From: Owenia fusiformis
Taxonomy: Eukaryota; Annelida; Polychaeta; Sabellida; Oweniidae
Direction of reading: 5' to 3'
Assembly (NCBI GenBank): GCA_903813345.2
Contig: CAIIXF020000003.1
Coordinates: 10,862,931-10,926,930, forward strand
DNA length: 64,000 bases
A program made the position numbers and the translations under genes. The stretch's first letter is position 1. Each line of letters begins with the position of its first letter. Positions 11,674 through 22,840 of this stretch are shown piece after piece. Under the pieces are notes generated by a model that saw nothing but the letters and a program-made list of their open reading frames with translations, did not search any database and had not been told where the DNA came from.

Positions 11674-11833
11674 TCTGGGCAAATGGTGCATTACTTTCAC
11701 TTACGTTCAGCCACCTATTAAACCACTTGACAATGTTACTTTTATGTCTGCCGAAGAATTCGACAATGGTTACGTGTCATGTGGTTTAATAGGTGGCTGA
11801 ACGTAAGTGAAAGTAATGCACCGTTTGCCCAGA
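11674..11833. repeat. Near-perfect 53-bp inverted repeat with 54-bp loop
   Basis: Arms 11674-11726 and 11781-11833 are reverse complements with a single mismatch (aaatgg versus aaacgg). The 54-bp spacer has no internal symmetry. Such low divergence compared with surrounding decayed repeats implies either a recent event or arm conversion. The ORFs that cross it (11484-11789, 11618-11800) have no recognisable domain. Confidence 0.93.
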
Positions 11834-12607
11834 TTTGAGAGCAGAGTCGAATACTTTTTCTTCAAGGTTAAGCCGTACCCCCTTCTTCACCCCATGAGAA
11901 AATATTACCCGAACTTAAGATTACCATGGGATGTTGACATTTTGACAGTCAAAAACTAAACATGGGGCTTTGTACAGTCGGCGTAATTTGAAAATGTACA
12001 GGAAATATTGGACTCTTCACATCAATATTTCTCTATTCATTTGATTCCCCAGAACAATATAACAACAAGAAGGGGGGATATAGACGTGAGTATAATTATT
12101 AAATTCCATGACATTTATCATGAATATTATTACTACTCAACATAATTTGACAATAAAATTAACCCGTTTCCGTCACGATTCACATTGACTTCTAATGTGT
12201 TAAGATTTTCCCGTGAAAATCTGCCCTACTCTGACGTCAGAGATTTCAGGTTTGCTAATTATAATATTCATGAGCTGACTTTGGGGAAAGGTGACTAAGG
12301 AAAGATTTTCGCGTCTCCTCTTTTGAAGAAAGAACAACGATTTCAAGAATTAGTCGATGGCATCCCATGAATATATAGTCATATGGCTTATTTGGTTTAC
12401 GGATTATTCTACAAAAATAATAGAATTGTCTTTCTTTAGTAACCACATTTGTATTCAGAAAGCTCTAATAAGCTGTACAATTAACTCTAGTCCATTATGA
12501 TATAATGGTCTCTGACACTATGGTACATGTAAGAAAAGTGAGTAAAGTTGGCTGCATATTGGTATTGGGATTAAGATTCAAAATGACCAGTACCTGCTGG
12601 TGAGCTT

Positions 12608-12822
12608 GAATGTCAATACCAATACAAATATGATCTCATATTAGGATTCATATCTTCTATTTGAATGCCAATTTGAATCCTAATATGAATTTTATGTCAC
12701 TCTAGCGATTTTCTGCAGCAAATGTAGTCGAATGTCAATCCCAATACAAATATGAGCTCATATTAGGATTCGCTTTCTCTGTTTGAATCCTAATACGAAT
12801 ACTAATATGAATCCTAATTTGG
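12608..12822. repeat. Two 122-bp direct repeats with internal dyads
   Basis: gaatgtcaataccaatacaa at 12608 and gaatgtcaatcccaatacaa at 12730 begin matching units. Each contains catattaggattc followed by its near complement gaatcctaatatgaa, so each unit can also form a hairpin. Confidence 0.8.
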
Positions 12823-12867
12823 TTGTTTATATAATTCTAGCGAAGAAGGATGCACAGTGAGTATTTG

Positions 12868-12967
12868 TTAAGATATTGGAAGTTGTAAGAAATTGCTTCA
12901 GACTCCAAGCGCCATCTCTAATAAATGGAGACCATATCAATATGTCACCACTTTTGGAGGTGACATA
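12868..12967. mobile_element. End fragment of tandem-unit element (family B)
   Basis: ttggaagttgtaagaaattg, then aaatggagaccatatcaata, then the terminal hairpin gtcaccac-ttttgga-ggtgac. The same end is found at 40185-40235 and 48795-48930, downstream of the nuclear-receptor-motif units. No units remain here. Confidence 0.75.
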
Positions 12968-12969
12968 AT

Positions 12970-13270
12970 AAGATGATATATCATTCATCAGAATCCTCAA
13001 CCTATGACAAGATAAAAGGGTTTTGGGTGAGGACTTCAGCCTCAGATTCCAAGCTATGAAAACTTCATACCTTGGTAATCCAGGATGAGGTGTATTCCAA
13101 TGGATAGTAAAGTCTGCAGATTCCACAATGTGTTCAAACTGTTATTTCATATGTGTCAGGTCGGCAAAGGTCTCTATACAAGCCTCTATTGTTTTTTCAA
13201 GGAAGAAGGTTCTCCACCTCACTGCCAACAATATTAGTGCATCTTCACTACTTTGGGGGAGGTCTCTTAC
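12970..13270 (-). pseudogene. Unidentified in-frame fragment with one internal stop
   Basis: Reading leftward from 13270 the frame gives VRDLPQSSEDALILL, continues through FFLEKTIEACIETFADLTHM, meets a TAA at 13144-13142 and continues in the same frame as QFEHIVESADFTIHWN and beyond. The composition looks protein-like and non-repetitive. I do not recognise the family, there are no convincing splice sites, and part of the downstream frame runs into a repeat. It may be a decayed exon or transposon fragment. Confidence 0.25.
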
Positions 13271-13276
13271 AGGTTT

Positions 13277-13751
13277 AATATACATGCATCATCTTATTTC
13301 TTGCATTCCGCTAGTCAAGTTAGTCAAGGGGCTATATCTCAGCCTGCGTTCTCATATCTACCCTTCAGGTATATCTTCATTTTACATGAGCTTTCATATA
13401 GTGGGTACAAAAGATTTAAGTAGTAAAGAATGCTAAAGTTCAAAACAATGAGGAAGTCTACCTCTGCTGTTTTGACCTATAGGTACCAATTTATCATATA
13501 TGTCCAGAAGTAGAACAACAATCCTCCTTTCTGGAAATATATGAATGAACAGATGGTCAGAAGTAGCCCTTTAGGTGGGAACAGGTGTCAGCATGATCTC
13601 CTCATTGTTTGCTGTACTAGAATAAAGACTGACAGGTATCTCTGACTCAGCTGGGTTACCTTTTATCTTTTTGGAATACTAAAGAATCTATCTTACATAT
13701 AATCAGACATTTCAGAACTCATGACAGATACAGGTACTGTAGAGCTTTCAA
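13277..13751. other. No recognisable feature
   Basis: A+T-rich sequence; no repeat unit, domain or splice pattern identified. Confidence 0.45.
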
Positions 13752-13835
13752 TTTCAATTTGAAGCAAGTTGAAAAAAGACCTTTTTGACCTTGAGAAGGT
13801 CATTGAAGGTCAAATCTCAAATCTCAAAAATCTCA
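13752..13835. mobile_element. Single unit of nuclear-receptor-motif repeat (family B)
   Basis: One copy of the unit found in tandem at 39641-40180 and 48205-48770: caatttgaagcaagttgaaa, then aagacctttttgacc. It includes TGACCT, a 5-bp spacer, AGGTCA, a 4-bp spacer and AGGTCA at 13786-13812, an everted repeat followed by a direct repeat of the nuclear-receptor half-site. Confidence 0.8.
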
Positions 13836-14071
13836 GACATTTTCTTCTTATGATGCTCATGAAGCATGTGACCATGCTGTTTCATGGCCAAGCATATTAT
13901 TAATGTTATAATACATGTACTTGGAGCACTCAAATAGCCATGCATTCTCTACAAACCAAATATGGTATTATTTAACACATTAAATAACCTTGATACTTGT
14001 TTCTATAGGGGAACACTTTCTATTCATGTCATAACTGCTGGATATTACCTACTATTTATACAATTATTGCA

Positions 14072-14680
14072 AATTATGAAATAAATTTTGTAATAGTTTA
14101 GTTCTTTGTTAATTCCATAAGTTTAGCATGATATATAATATACAGTCTACAGCTAATATACCCATTGTTATTTTGACACAATTATGAAATACATTTTGTA
14201 ATAGTTTAGTGCTTTGTTAATTCCTACCCTTTGCATTCGTTCGACATCACTTCTTAAAAGAGAGCTTCGTTTTCACTCTTTCAAACTAAAATAAACCTGT
14301 GAACTCACCGCGCCAATCAGTGTTCGTCGGCCAAAATTGACCGACGTTCTATATATGGTCATTCCTTCTGACGTCATTGTTGAGCCCGGAATTGACCAAT
14401 GACATGCGCATATTTAATTAAAACGCATTTGGCGTATGTTTCTTCAAGCTCGCTGATTGGTGGAAGAAAGGTCAGGGCGTAGGTCAAAAGTTATTTATTA
14501 CACAAACTGTCACCAGTACCCGTCGTGGGGGCAGGGCTACTAAACTGTAATATGGTCTCTACTAGGCAGAGTGTAGTTTAACTAGACTCTGCGCGCAGGG
14601 TAGTTAATTCCATAAGTTTAGCATGATACATAATGTACAGTCTACAGCTAATATACCCATTGTTATTTTGACATTTTCAT
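14072..14680. repeat. 114-bp direct duplication, second copy split by an insertion
   Basis: Copy one (about 14072-14185) reads attatgaaataaattttgta, tagtttagttctttgttaat, tccataagtttagcatgata, then cagtctacagctaatatacc. Copy two begins at about 14182, is interrupted at 14225-14602 and resumes with ttccataagtttagcatgat. Copy one has only one gttaattcc, so it is an uninterrupted reference for the insertion. Confidence 0.92.
14225..14602 (+). mobile_element. 378-bp non-autonomous DNA element, 9-bp target duplication
   Basis: Begins TACCCTTTGCATTCG and ends CTCTGCGCGCAGGGTA. It is flanked by perfect GTTAATTCC duplications (14216-14224 and 14603-14611), and the adjacent duplicate of the host sequence has the site only once. 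A second copy in opposite orientation lies at 23420-23762. The interior has a CRE octamer TGACGTCA (14369-14376), a CCAAT box (gcgccaatcag) and an inverted CCAAT (ctgattggtgg). No ORF is present. A 9-bp duplication suggests a Mutator-like or similar superfamily; that is inference. Confidence 0.9.
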
Positions 14681-15640
14681 TTGATTTAATTGGGCAATTC
14701 ATCATTTTAATGTCTGACCTTGAATTTTTGAAGTTTTCATTTTGTTTCTTTTTCATCATGTCAATGTTAGGTTCATAACAACAATAGTTTACACACATAA
14801 AAATGAACCCTTACAATACAACCATTAATACACAAATAATTTATCTTGTGATACACTCTACTATACCTTGCATTTGGTATTCATGATGAACCCATTAGGC
14901 TTATTATATGATTATGTTATTTTTTTCATTTGTATGTTCCTTATTAATGGTTTATCGAGTGACTGTTAGATGTAAATGAGGTACTTTCAAAAATATAATT
15001 AACAGTACAGTTGGACAAAACAGAGTATCTTATGCATTTCTTGGGGTTAGGTATAGTAGAGTGTAATAGTTGGATTTTTTTGTATTTGAACAGCAAGGAG
15101 AAGGGGTTATTAGCTGACATCGTTCCCGTGAATTTTATTAGTGCGAGCTCTTTTCATCCAGTACTTCTGATACAAAGTAAAATTAAACAAAAATTTAAAG
15201 CCTACATGTATTTTTAAAGCCTACATGTATCTATGACAGTGCAAGTAACAACAAGTACAAACGTTTTGTTAATGGGGTCTGGCTTGCAGAAAGAAAAACA
15301 CTGAAACAAACTACACAATCGTGAAAAAGCCAATAAAATGTAAACAGAAGAATACAAAAATGAGCAGATCGTCCAATTATTGACTTTTTTAAGCCAGACA
15401 GTCCACCAGTCTATGTGTCGTATGAATCAAAATGCCTTTAATAGTATAGTTTTCATTCAAATGACCCAAAGCTCTCATAAAGAAATATTTAGGGTGTGGT
15501 GCAAACATCTTCAGAATAACCGTTTAGTCATGATAAATCATATTTATGTTATATTTTATACTTTTACATGCTATCAGTTTATATTCAATCAAGTATAGAC
15601 TGTGGAAACAATCATGATTAACCAATAGGCTGTGGTGAGA
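14681..15640. other. No recognisable gene; one coding-like peptide
   Basis: Around 15225-15330 a plus frame reads YDSASNNKYKRFVNGVWLA and further before a stop, and 15365-15440 reads another short protein-like stretch in the same frame after that stop. I cannot assign them to a family. A pair of 23-bp direct repeats (aaagcctacatgtat) lies at 15198-15230. Confidence 0.3.
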
Positions 15641-15647
15641 CCTAAAT

Positions 15648-15672
15648 AGACTGTGGTGCTGCGCCACAGTCT
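15648..15672. repeat. Short perfect hairpin
   Basis: AGACTGTGG (15648-15656) and CCACAGTCT (15664-15672) around a 7-base loop. Two further gactgtgg/ggctgtgg copies precede it at 15598-15640. Confidence 0.8.
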
Positions 15673-16860
15673 AAAAGCCTGGCAAGAGCCCTGTGTCTGA
15701 CCCCACAATTCCATAATGTAATGCTGCTGCAGGTGCATATAGTTTTACACAAGTACCTGTCTCTTTATTTTAACAGTATAATATTAGAAGGAACCCTTAT
15801 ATATAAGTCTTCTTGAATTTCCAAGTTATGAGGTTTTCTTTTTGTTATGATTTAATTTTGGAAGGCGAGTGTATGCCATACCTGATAGCATGTCATACAA
15901 GCTGAAAGCTGAATATTAATAAAATAGTGTCGTAGCAAACTAGACCACCTCCAGGCAACACTATTGATTGCTCTTTTTGAGAAACACACATCAAATACCT
16001 CTCAAAGAGTTCCACGGGTCCCCCACTATTACAAACCACTCCTGATCATTTTACTCTTTAACTAGTCTTTAATGTTTTCTATTTGTCCACAATTGTGGCA
16101 CTTTCTTCCCATTAAGTGCCCTTGTGGTGCTCTACTTGCCATATAGCATTCAGCCAAAATGAAACAGTGTACGACTCAATTGCATAAAGTAATCAACAAG
16201 CACAAAGAGAAACACTAACAACATCATAAGAAGCTGTGAGAAAAATGTCATGGTGGTCATGTTTTAAAGCTAAAGCAAATTGAATGCAAAGGAAATTTAG
16301 TAAATACTGGAGTGTAAATTCAATAGAAATGCCAGAAAATCCACCAGTTCCTTCAACAATGTTGTCATGATAGTTCTCTCAAAAGATCCTCCAGTAGATA
16401 CAAGGCCATCCAGCCACAGGTTAAATGATGCTTACACAACTAATAGAAACTAAAAGAAGTATTCTACAGTATGTATTGTAGTGTATACAGAGATTGGTGG
16501 TTTCAAACCAAAAACCAAGCCATTGCCTAATATGATAACCACAAATACCAAAAACTAATTGTCAAATAGTTTGAGCACCTAATGTGCATGCTGATTTATC
16601 AGAGCTCCTCCAGAGAGGGACTCTAATTCATGATAAGACAAAACATGTTCCTAGTCACTAGTCAGTGCATTCTCCATGTAATCCAGTGCATATGGAAGAA
16701 TAAATTATTGCCTAAATGTGTACCTTCTTATCCCTACCTTTTAAAAACTATATTTCATTACATTCATTCCACAGAAAACTTATTTTCTTGGTGGTTCTTA
16801 ATTACTTTATTAATGTTGATGAATTTCCTTTTTGTTATTGTTTTCCGATGTAAATGTCAT
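15673..16860. other. No recognisable feature
   Basis: A+T-rich sequence without a recognisable ORF, repeat unit or splice structure. The 98-codon ORF ending at 16926 is hydrophobic and compositionally biased, without a known domain. Confidence 0.45.
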
Positions 16861-16863
16861 CAT

Positions 16864-17186
16864 GCCTGGATGAGTTCATTTCTTACTTATAAATATATAC
16901 CTTTAAAGGCCCCATATAAAGTTTAAATCACTTTATAAATTGGCTTATATTGTAGGCTTATCAAGTGTTACCAAAATGTGATATGTGAAACTTCTTTTTT
17001 AATTTCAAAAAGTGGTTTTCGAAGGACTTTTTACTTGAAAAATCATGAATTTATGTAAAATATACGTTTAGAGATCACATATATCATTTTATGATGGTAA
17101 TTCACACCAATGCATAGCATACATCCTTTATTGAAAAAATTATGACAATTGATTGATAAATAAGCAAGAAATGAACTCATCCAGGC
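16864..17186. mobile_element. 323-bp MITE with 27-bp terminal inverted repeats
   Basis: GCCTGGATGAGTTCATTTCT begins the left end and its complement AGAAATGAACTCATCCAGGC-like sequence closes the right end; the 27-bp arms differ at one position (tcttactt versus tcttgctt). The interior has no ORF. The outermost bases may extend a few positions (catgcctgg/ccaggcgtg). Target duplication not resolved. Confidence 0.85.
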
Positions 17187-17920
17187 GTGAAAGTGGTTCA
17201 GAGAAAAGTGCATTTCAAAATTTTAGTTCTCATAGAAACCAATGGTACAGTAATATTAAAAGCATAACATATTCTTAGACAGTACTTTTCTGTACCAAAT
17301 CCCCCTCCTATTCAATTTTCCGTTCTGCTGGGACCTGTTTCTTTTGACCTTTACTTTCATCACAGTTATAAAGGGTTAAAGGTTTGCTTTTACTTGTTTC
17401 AGTGTCAATTCAGAGTCAAGGAGCATTATGTCACTGACATACACATTTCAACTTCTACAATCAATATGTCATGTTTTCCAAGCTCTTCAAGCATTCCACT
17501 AAATAAACACAAACAGAAAGTTCCCAAATGTGCCTTTGAATGAAATTAAAACATTGCATCCTGAGAACTTATGTCTGCTCCATAAGTGGAAGACAATGAA
17601 CAATCTGATAACTTTAAAAGTACATGTATGTCGATTTAATAATTTAATTCTAATGCCGACACTATGTACCAGATATAGCAGAAACTTTCTTTTACCTCTT
17701 TTATTTACTTTTTTCAAGAGCATTCAAATGAAAAGCCTGTGGACTAGCTGGACAAAAGAATGACAATTTAAAGAAAGTGACACCATTAATAATATATATT
17801 TGTTGGCATTTCCTTTGAACATTAAATCAGACAAAATAATGAGTTTATATCTCAATACTCTCATTTTACATTTTCAGTTTACATCGCAACACCTTTTCAG
17901 AAAAGCAAGAAAAGCAAATT
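17187..17920. other. No recognisable feature
   Basis: Plain A+T-rich sequence. Overlapping ORFs on opposite strands (17499-17763) have no recognisable domain. Confidence 0.45.
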
Positions 17921-17921
17921 A

Positions 17922-17986
17922 TCATGTACATGCAACATAATTACATGTACATGCAATATAATTACATGTACATGCAACATAATGCT
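17922..17986. repeat. 22-bp tandem repeat, three units
   Basis: Three copies of acatgtacatgcaacataat plus t, built on the TACATGTA palindrome. Confidence 0.9.
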
Positions 17987-18768
17987 GGTCAGACAGATGT
18001 GGGATTTGAGGTTTATTATGTACATCTACATGTACTCTTAGGTGATATGAAGCAAATATAAGATCACAAGAGAGGAATCACTTTCTAAGATGTTCGATAG
18101 ATTGAACTGCCATTACGATCAAAGCATGTGACCTTGACAAATATGGTCAAATAAAATCTGAGGTGTCAATATATTAGGAATGCTTCAAATGTCTTGCATG
18201 AAATTTTATCTTTAGGCTCATTCAGATTTCAGATTTTCCTCAAATCAAGTAGCGAAATCAAGTACCTGAGCAAACAGTTTTGAAAGTAGCTCAGACAAAA
18301 AGCTTAAGATATCCCTTAATAATATTTTCAATGTTCCTGCTTGATTTAGCCTAAGGATATGGTCCCAATAGCACATATGCCATTTGTCATATGACCTAAC
18401 ATGCTTTCACTGGCAAGTTTATTAATATAGAGATAAAAGCCCAGATAAGACATCAGAAAAGAGATGCAAAGTGTACATCAGAAATATCAAAAAATCAAGC
18501 ATTTCAAATTTAGAACATTGAACCTTAAGGCATGTAAATCACATTTCCTCTACACCTTGACCAAGTTGAGATTTCCGTTAGGGGTAATCTGATGTTTTAC
18601 AATTATGGCTGCACCGACTGTTTGACTGAGGGATTTATGGAATCCGGAACTTTATGAATGAAACATTTTGAACTGAAGTCTGCATTTCCTGATACCTGTT
18701 ACACAAGCTTGTCAATGTCTATGTGAAAGTAAACCTGCAAAGTAACACCCCTTTTTTAAATAATAGGG
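17987..18768. other. No recognisable feature
   Basis: Plain A+T-rich sequence; no repeat or gene seen. Confidence 0.45.
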
Positions 18769-19280
18769 CAGGGGCGTCGGATCACATTTAAAAAGGGGGG
18801 TGCATTTTCCAGAAAAGTAGGTGGCAACATTACTACCTGTGTGGCCGAAAGCCGCGCATCTTGGGAGGTTCGAGGACATGCTCCCCCAGGAATTATTTTT
18901 TCCAAGACGTTTTTTGGTGCAATCTGAGCGTTTTCAAGGACTATATATAGTTCTTTCCTTATAAAACTAAATCTGTCAGATTAATATTGATACTAAGCTT
19001 ACCTGTTGGTACAAGCCGGGATCTGGGATTTTGTGTTTATAGTGGCTGTGATGGAAGCGAACCATGACAAGTGAGCGCAGCGAACGAGGGCCAGAATGGA
19101 AGGATCTGGTGGGTTCTCCCCACAGAAAATTTGGAAAATTGAACATCATTCAGTACATTCTGAGCAATTTCAGAGCACAATATCCTACATAAAAAATCAT
19201 TACTTTGTAAAATAAAGACGTTGGTTTGGGAGGGGGTGGGGCGTCCCGGGCACTCCCCCCGAATCCGCCATTGGGTACCC
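18769..19280. mobile_element. hAT-like non-autonomous element (family L, copy 1)
   Basis: Left end CAGGGGCGTCGGATC and right end GAATCCGCCATTGGGTACCC form imperfect inverted repeats, with TAATAG on both flanks (18761-18766 and 19281-19286). CAGGGGCG-type ends are typical of hAT elements. The interior (gtgcattttccagaaaa, then gacgttttttggtgcaatct) is shared with the copy at 20958-21340. No transposase ORF. Confidence 0.7.
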
Positions 19281-19733
19281 TAATAGATAAATATCCCTGG
19301 CCATCACTTATTATTAACCTGTGCTTGTTAATGGATAATAAAACATTCGATTTCTTTGTTGTTCAGCGCAACACTTTTTTGTGTTGCTATAGTACATGCA
19401 AGATTTTTCTGTTTCAAACGATGGATTCATTTTGAAGATATTTCGTCCGATAGATCTACGGCTAACATGTTCTTTTGCGAAAATACATTACAATTTCAAA
19501 AGTAGGCTTATACGTTGATTTCTTGGAGTTATTTATTTCAAATAATTTCTGGAAAAATTGGATGGATGGCTGTCAATTTATTTCAAGTGAATGCTCTTCA
19601 GATGTGCTGGGAACACGAGCCAGTTAAGGTAATACGAAAAACATTCAAAGACTACCAAATCAAAGAACACCTCCTCATTTCTAAACGAAAATTCTCGTTT
19701 ACTAGAATTACAAAAAAAACATTTACATGAATT

Positions 19734-20588
19734 AACTAGAAAAACAGCAACTCCATGGAGTAGCAAATCCCACCGAACAAAACATATTATGCTTATTATA
19801 GCTAGTGTAAATTTTGAAATGTTTGTGCACTTTGTGATAGAAGCACTAAATTTGGCACAAAGTTAGTTTATACCATTGTGAACTAGGCATCATCATATAA
19901 AATTTGAACCAAATCCGTTCACTGGTATATGAGTTATCAAAGATTATGTTTTTTACGAAAATTGGCCGCCATCTTGAAATTCACCCGCCATCTTGGAAAT
20001 TATTTCTTGAACAGAGCTACTGTGTCCCTAGGCATAATCATATAAAATTTCAACCAAATCTGTATACTGGTATTTGAGTTATCAAAGATTACGTTTTTTA
20101 CGAAAAATTGCTGCCATTTTGAAATTAAGCGGCCATCTTGAAATTTTTGTCGAACATAGAAACTTTGTCCCTAAGCATCATCATATAAAATTTGAACCAA
20201 ATCCGTTCACTGGTATTTGAGTTATCAAAGATTACATATTTTTACGAAAAATGGCCGCCATTTTAAAATTAAGCGGCCATCTTCAAAATCTCTTTTAGAG
20301 CGAAACTCCTTTGTCCCTAGGCATCAGCATGTAAGATTTGAACTAAATCCGTCAACTTGTATTTGAGTTATCAACGATTACATTTTTTACAGAAAATGGC
20401 GGCCATTTTGAATTGAGTGGCCATATTGAAAATTCCTTCTCGAGAAGAGGTCCTACACTCATAAGGCATAAGCCTATAAAATTTGAACCAAATCCGTCAA
20501 CCGGTATTGGAGTAAACGCCCGGACACACGGACAAACGAACGGACAGCTTCTCTATATCCCCCTCGAACTTCGTTCGGTGGGATAATT
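19734..20588 (+). mobile_element. Tandem-unit element (family C, copy 1)
   Basis: Begins aactagaaaaacagcaact, then tagcaaatcccaccgaac, and ends cgaacttcgttcggtgggat plus aat, so the ends contain an inverted CCCACCGAAC/GTTCGGTGGG pair. Between them are five units of about 144 bp, with starts near 19886, 20030, 20173, 20319 and 20463. Each contains tcatataaaatttgaaccaa, gagttatcaaagatta and one or two ccgccatcttg motifs that fit the YY1 consensus. Similar tandem-core elements in bivalves have been linked to Helitrons, but I cannot confirm Helitron ends here. Other copies lie at 28987-29848 and 39283-39640. Confidence 0.8.
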
Positions 20589-20957
20589 ATTTTATCAAGT
20601 ACACACCGGTAGCCAATTTTAAACTCCAGTGGAGTGGAAAACTTAATCTTGAACTTCCCAAATTATCTCATTATTCGTAAGGTATATTCACGAAATAATT
20701 AAAACATAAGTTGTAAAAACGAACAGGGTGAGGGGATATTGACGGACATCTAAAAAAGCATGAACAAATGGTAAAAAAACTTCAATCCTTATTTTCACGA
20801 GAATAAATCGCTAAATGTATAGGTGCAAGGGAAGGTGAGTTCTGTTTTTATGATTTTTTCTCAACAAATACACAACTAAGGTGTGAGATCTATTAATAAA
20901 AAGGCACAAGCCCACCAACATGCAAAAGTCAATATGTAACTAGGCCTATAGAGAACA
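20589..20957. other. No recognisable feature
   Basis: A+T-rich spacer between two elements; nothing recognised. Confidence 0.45.
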
Positions 20958-21340
20958 GAGCCAGCACCCTATTTGAAAAAAGGGTCGGGGTGCGTTTTCC
21001 AGAAAATATAGATGGCTAGGAAAATGATGGCATGGAAGAAGACCGTGCATCTGGGGGTCCGGCCCCCGTGGAATATTGTTGTCATTGAGACAGGCCAGTA
21101 GCCATGGGGGGGGGGGGGTTCGCAGGGTTCGGGCCAAAATTGTCAAATGTGAACCCCCCCTGGAAATTTTTGAAAACTGAACCCCCTGTCAAATCCTGGC
21201 TATGGGCCTGTTGAGACGTTATTTGGTACAATCTGAGCATTTTTAAGAACCATTAGGAGATGTTTTCTGATATAAAATGCATCGAGGAATCTCATAAAAA
21301 AATGTTGGGCAGTTTCCCCCTATTGACACCCATGTGGGGT
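20958..21340. mobile_element. Family L element, copy 2, carrying a nested MITE
   Basis: gggtgcgttttccagaaaat, gaccgtgcatctgggggtcc, gagacgttatttggtacaat and ctgagcatttttaagaacc align with 18800-18950. The copy is interrupted at 21091-21210 by an AGGCC-ended MITE. The uninterrupted copy reads ccaagacgttttttgg at the matching point. Outer ends are degraded. Confidence 0.65.
21091..21210. mobile_element. hAT-like MITE (AGGCCCGTAGCC family) nested in family L
   Basis: Ends CAGGCCAGTAGCCATGG and CCTGGCTATGGGCCTG are inverted. TTGAGAC flanks both sides (21085-21091 and 21211-21217). The interior has poly-G (21105-21118) and ttcgggccaaaattgtcaaa. The same family occurs at 25666-25881, with diverged pieces at 11330, 22725 and 47660. 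Confidence 0.8.
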
Positions 21341-22724
21341 CAGATTGTTTATTAAAATCAATGTTGGGAAGAGAATAGTATTCAATTAAGGGTGCATCTA
21401 ATTCATAAGAAGGACAAACAGATCATCAAATCTTTTATCACTCAAGGAATTTTTGGAAGGTAATCTTTTTCCTTTATTTGGCACTCAAATTGCTCTTCAT
21501 CAGAAAGTATGATGTACATCTATAAATAGAAAATGGTATTTTGTGTATAACGAGAAGAGAATCCCATTGTGGATCTACAGTCTGAACTACCCCTTGGAAT
21601 AAACATTCTGACACTCATCACATTTTTCTGTCTTCAACCAGAAAGTAACTAATAGGAGGCCATGATTTATCATAATGTGGAATAGACATCTCTCACAAGC
21701 TTTAGATAAAGAGAGACTCTGATAAAGTAGAATTGAGAGAATCCTAATTAAAATACTCTTTCGGGCAATAAATGGTCAATAAGAATGATAAAGGAACCAT
21801 CAAGAAATTGCCGCATTCTGTCAAGGTCCATCTTAAAAACGCTCATATTTGCCCTTAATATAGAAGCAAGTTGACTGTTATATAATATTCAAATAAACTA
21901 AATCTCTTTAAACATATATTTTAAAATAAAATAAAAAATAATTAGAAGTAGCAAATAAAGTATGAACTGTACAACAGCATAGAAAAGGTCCTCAAAATAG
22001 ATTTATTGTAGCACTTAAGTTCAATTTTAGCCATTAATGTTCACTTTTTTAGTGTTGGTCTCTGTTAATAGAACTTCAAAGGTGAACCCTTGCCAGAAAG
22101 TTACTTTTAGGATCTTCAAGTTTGTACTTTCTGACTTGATTGGCATTACCTTTAGCTAGAACTTTGGTATTTTCTCTTGGTGCCAACATCACACAGTTCA
22201 GTTCAGACTTTAACAAAGCTTATAAGGGCAAATGTGAGAGGCATTGTTTTATTTTAAAGTGGAGTTGGTTAAGGACATGAATGTTTATGGCTTTCCCCGA
22301 CTGTAGCTGGAGGAGTCAATACAGCTGATGAAAGGGTATTACATCCTATAGAACATTTAAAAATCCTATAGAAGTAAGTCATATTCACCATGCCACCCAG
22401 TCACTTGCCTTTTCACATTCACTTTGATCTAATAAATTTTTAATATATATTTGCACTGAAAACATTAAGGAGACACAACTATGAATATCATAAAAGGAGG
22501 CCTGAAGGCAGCTTTGAATTTGTAAGATTGCATGTACACATATATACTTTAATAATCTATATCAATCAATAAAACTAACAATCAAAACAGCACAACTGAA
22601 CAACCATGAGAATCCCCTAACTCCCAATCATGCACTTAATTGTCCTTGAAACCTCATAGATTGGAATTTTAATTTACATTTTACATTATTAAAATTTAAA
22701 GATGCCTGGCCAATAGCCAGCTTT
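21341..22724. other. No recognisable feature
   Basis: Long stretch of A+T-rich sequence with no convincing ORF, repeat unit or splice structure. Confidence 0.45.
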
Positions 22725-22825
22725 CACCAAGGTGGGAGTTTTTGCGAAGGGGGGGGGGGCTTTTAGACAGTTTTGGCTAAAAAATCATGCGAAAAGTGGT
22801 TAGAATGGTGAAAACTGCATTAGAT
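22725..22825. repeat. Diverged AGGCCCGTAGCC-family piece with poly-G and AAT run
   Basis: ccagctttcaccaaggtggg, a 10-G run, ttttggctaaaaaatcatgc and gtgaaaactgca resemble the interior of 25666-25881. An (AAT)n run follows at 22825-22840. Confidence 0.6.
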
Positions 22826-22840
22826 AATAATAATAATAAC

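Larger units (their letters stand above)
10898..12293. mobile_element. Probable element bounded by inverted CACCTTTCCCCAAAGTC
   Basis: A perfect 17-bp inverted repeat lies at 10898-10914 and 12277-12293. Inside both copies, after a variable spacer, comes a CRE octamer plus related sequence: tgacgtcaaagcagggca at 10963 and, inverted, tgacgtcagagtagggca ending at 12232. The paired structure suggests terminal inverted repeats of a 1.4-kb non-autonomous element. No transposase ORF and no clear target duplication were found, so the outer limits are uncertain. Confidence 0.5.

Noticed and set aside
11674-11833. microRNA precursor
   Set aside because: The arms are too long and too perfect and the loop too large for a typical animal pre-miRNA; an inverted duplication is simpler.
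12970-13270. Exon of a known host gene
   Set aside because: No family recognised, an in-frame stop is present and there are no good splice sites. Kept only as an unidentified fragment at low confidence.
15225-15440. Coding fragment (YDSASNNKYKRFVNGVWLA and a following stretch)
   Set aside because: Looks non-random but is broken by a stop and not assignable from sequence alone.
19734-20588. Firm Helitron assignment
   Set aside because: The tandem-core plan is suggestive, but I cannot see a convincing TC start, CTRR end or A-T insertion site.
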